From an uncultured Oscillospiraceae bacterium (lineage in GTDB: Bacteria > Bacillota > Clostridia > Oscillospirales > Oscillospiraceae), in NCBI GenBank assembly GCA_958426425.1, contig CATZYY010000137.1:1-6391 (forward strand): a stretch of 6,391 nt of DNA, read 5' to 3'. Positions 5,268 to 6,391 of this stretch are shown one piece after another (position 1 is the stretch's first letter; the number at the start of each line of letters is the position of its first letter). Under the pieces are notes generated by a model. That model was not told where the DNA came from and searched no databases. It saw only the letters and a list, made by a program, of their open reading frames with translations. A program made the position numbers and the translations under genes.

Positions 5268-6391
5268 TTGGAAACTGTTCAAAACGCTATCAGAATGGAG
5301 CACATCACTAAGCGCTTTGGGAACGTCGTGGCCAACCACGACATCAATCTGGAGCTGCACAAGGGTGAGATTCTCTCCCTGCTGGGAGAAAACGGAAGCG
5401 GCAAGACCACCCTCATGAACATGCTCTCCGGCATCTATTACTCCGACGAAGGTCAGATCTACGTCAACGACAAGCCCGTGACCATCTCCTCTCCCAAGGA
5501 TGCCTTTGACCTGGGCATCGGCATGATTCATCAGCATTTCAAACTGGTAGACGTGTTTACCGCCACGGAAAATATTGTCCTGGGGCTGGATGAGCCGGGT
5601 AAGCTGGACCTGAAAAAGGCCAGCCAAAAAATTACGGAGATCTGTGAGCGGTACGGGTTTGAAATCGACCTCAACCGCAAGATTTATGAGATGTCCGTCT
5701 CCCAGAAGCAGACGGTGGAAATCGTGAAGGTCCTCTATCGAGGGGCTGAGATCTTGATTTTGGATGAGCCCACCGCCGTGCTGACCCCCCAGGAGACCGA
5801 CAAGCTCTTTACCGTCATGCGCAACATGAAGGCTGACGGAAAATCCCTCATCATCATCACCCACAAGCTCCACGAGGTGTTGGAGGTCTCCGACCGGGTG
5901 GCGGTGCTGCGCAAGGGCGAGTACATCGGCGACGTGGCCACCAAGGACGCCAGCCAGCAGTCCCTGACGGACATGATGGTGGGTCGGGCCGTCAGCTTGA
6001 ACATCAACCGCCCGGACCCGGTCAACGTCCATCCCCGGCTGGAGGTCAAGGGACTGACCGTTTACGATGAGCTGGGTGTCAAGCGCCTGAGCGATGTCAG
6101 CTTCACCGCCAACTCCGGCGAGATTCTGGGCATCGCCGGCATCGCCGGCTCCGGCCAGAGGGAACTGCTGGAGGCCATCTCCGGCCTCTACCCCATCGCC
6201 TCCGGCAGTATTTTGTTCCATCCCCAGACCGAGGATGAAAAGGCCCCCGCCGACCAGAAGTCCCGGGAGCTGGTGGGCCTGGACCCCATGGCCATCCGCA
6301 AGTGCGGCGTGTCCATGGCCTTCGTGCCGGAGGACCGGCTGGGCATGGGCCTGGTGGGCTCCATGGGCATGACCGGCAACATGATGCTGCG
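5268..6391 (+). CDS. ABC importer ATP-binding protein, two nucleotide-binding domains, nucleoside/BMP type (3' end outside the window)
   Basis: 374 complete codons are visible of an expected 500 or so; the frame is open at the right edge. Start is taken as TTG 5268 because of the AAAGGA at 5254-5259; ATG 5259 (three codons longer) and ATG 5295 are alternatives. Domain 1: Walker A GENGSGKTT (residues 40-48), Q-loop MIHQHFKLV, signature region MSVSQKQTVEI (142-152), Walker B ILILDEP (162-168), H-loop His199 in IIITHKLHEV. Domain 2 begins near LEVKGLTVYDELG and has a degenerate Walker A, GIAGSGQREL (from about 291, the Lys replaced), then FVPEDRLGMGL. This order, with a sound first site and a degenerate second, is that of the YufO/NupO and RbsA-like ATPases pairing with BMP receptors. 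It energises uptake from the cytoplasmic face. The signature has Ser where the second Gly of LSGGQ normally sits. Two permease genes would be expected next, beyond the window. Confidence 0.93.
   Translation, partial: METVQNAIRMEHITKRFGNVVANHDINLELHKGEILSLLGENGSGKTTLMNMLSGIYYSDEGQIYVNDKPVTISSPKDAFDLGIGMIHQHFKLVDVFTATENIVLGLDEPGKLDLKKASQKITEICERYGFEIDLNRKIYEMSVSQKQTVEIVKVLYRGAEILILDEPTAVLTPQETDKLFTVMRNMKADGKSLIIITHKLHEVLEVSDRVAVLRKGEYIGDVATKDASQQSLTDMMVGRAVSLNINRPDPVNVHPRLEVKGLTVYDELGVKRLSDVSFTANSGEILGIAGIAGSGQRELLEAISGLYPIASGSILFHPQTEDEKAPADQKSRELVGLDPMAIRKCGVSMAFVPEDRLGMGLVGSMGMTGNMML

Noticed and set aside
1..6391. CRISPR arrays, tRNA or rRNA genes, insertion sequences, prophage or selenocysteine signals
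   Set aside because: No regularly spaced direct repeats, no cloverleaf or rRNA-like stretch, no transposase-like frame, and no in-frame TGA inside the conserved parts of any gene. The genes are selenium-linked by pathway only.

Overview
The window looks like part of a chromosome from a strictly anaerobic gut Clostridia, most likely Oscillospiraceae-type (the Flavonifractor / Oscillibacter / Intestinimonas neighbourhood). The reasons are the strongly G/C-biased third codon positions in every gene, the Gram-positive style AAGGAGG ribosome binding sites, AT-rich promoters between GC-rich genes, a BMP-type lipoprotein transporter, and enzymes of the selenium-linked anaerobic purine degradation cluster. 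The genus assignment is inference; no rRNA or marker gene is present.

Layout: five genes, all on the + strand, the first and last cut by the window edges. (1) 1-1100: C-terminal three quarters of a YgeY-type M20 metallohydrolase. (2) 1101-1311: a 211-base gap packed with perfect hairpins. (3) 1312-2502: knotted carbamoyltransferase YgeW. (4) 2503-2607: a gap with a 14-bp perfect hairpin and two overlapping short palindromes. (5) 2608-3543: carbamate kinase (ArcC/YqeA type), followed by a strong intrinsic terminator. (6) 3544-3809: an AT-rich regulatory gap with further inverted repeats and a good sigma-A-like promoter. (7) 3810-5051: BMP-family (PnrA/Med-like) substrate-binding lipoprotein. 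(8) 5052-5267: a hairpin terminator, a second sigma-A-like promoter and a leader hairpin. (9) 5268-6391 (open): the two-domain ABC ATPase of a nucleoside/BMP-type importer, probably starting at TTG. No gap exceeds 300 bases.

How they work together: ygeY, ygeW and yqeA are neighbours in Escherichia coli and in many Firmicutes clusters for anaerobic breakdown of purines (xanthine, uric acid) via ureido and diaminopropionate-type intermediates. The carbamoyltransferase would run in the direction that yields carbamoyl phosphate, and carbamate kinase would turn that into ATP, CO2 and ammonia. The downstream BMP lipoprotein plus ATPase would be the uptake system, plausibly for a purine, purine nucleoside or ureide. 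The catabolic genes and the transporter are separated by a terminator and a new promoter, so they are probably distinct transcription units. The system itself is known. The less explained parts are the noncoding gaps: dense hairpins, two hairpins of shared architecture, overlapping palindromes next to a ribosome binding site, and an inverted repeat straddling a promoter.
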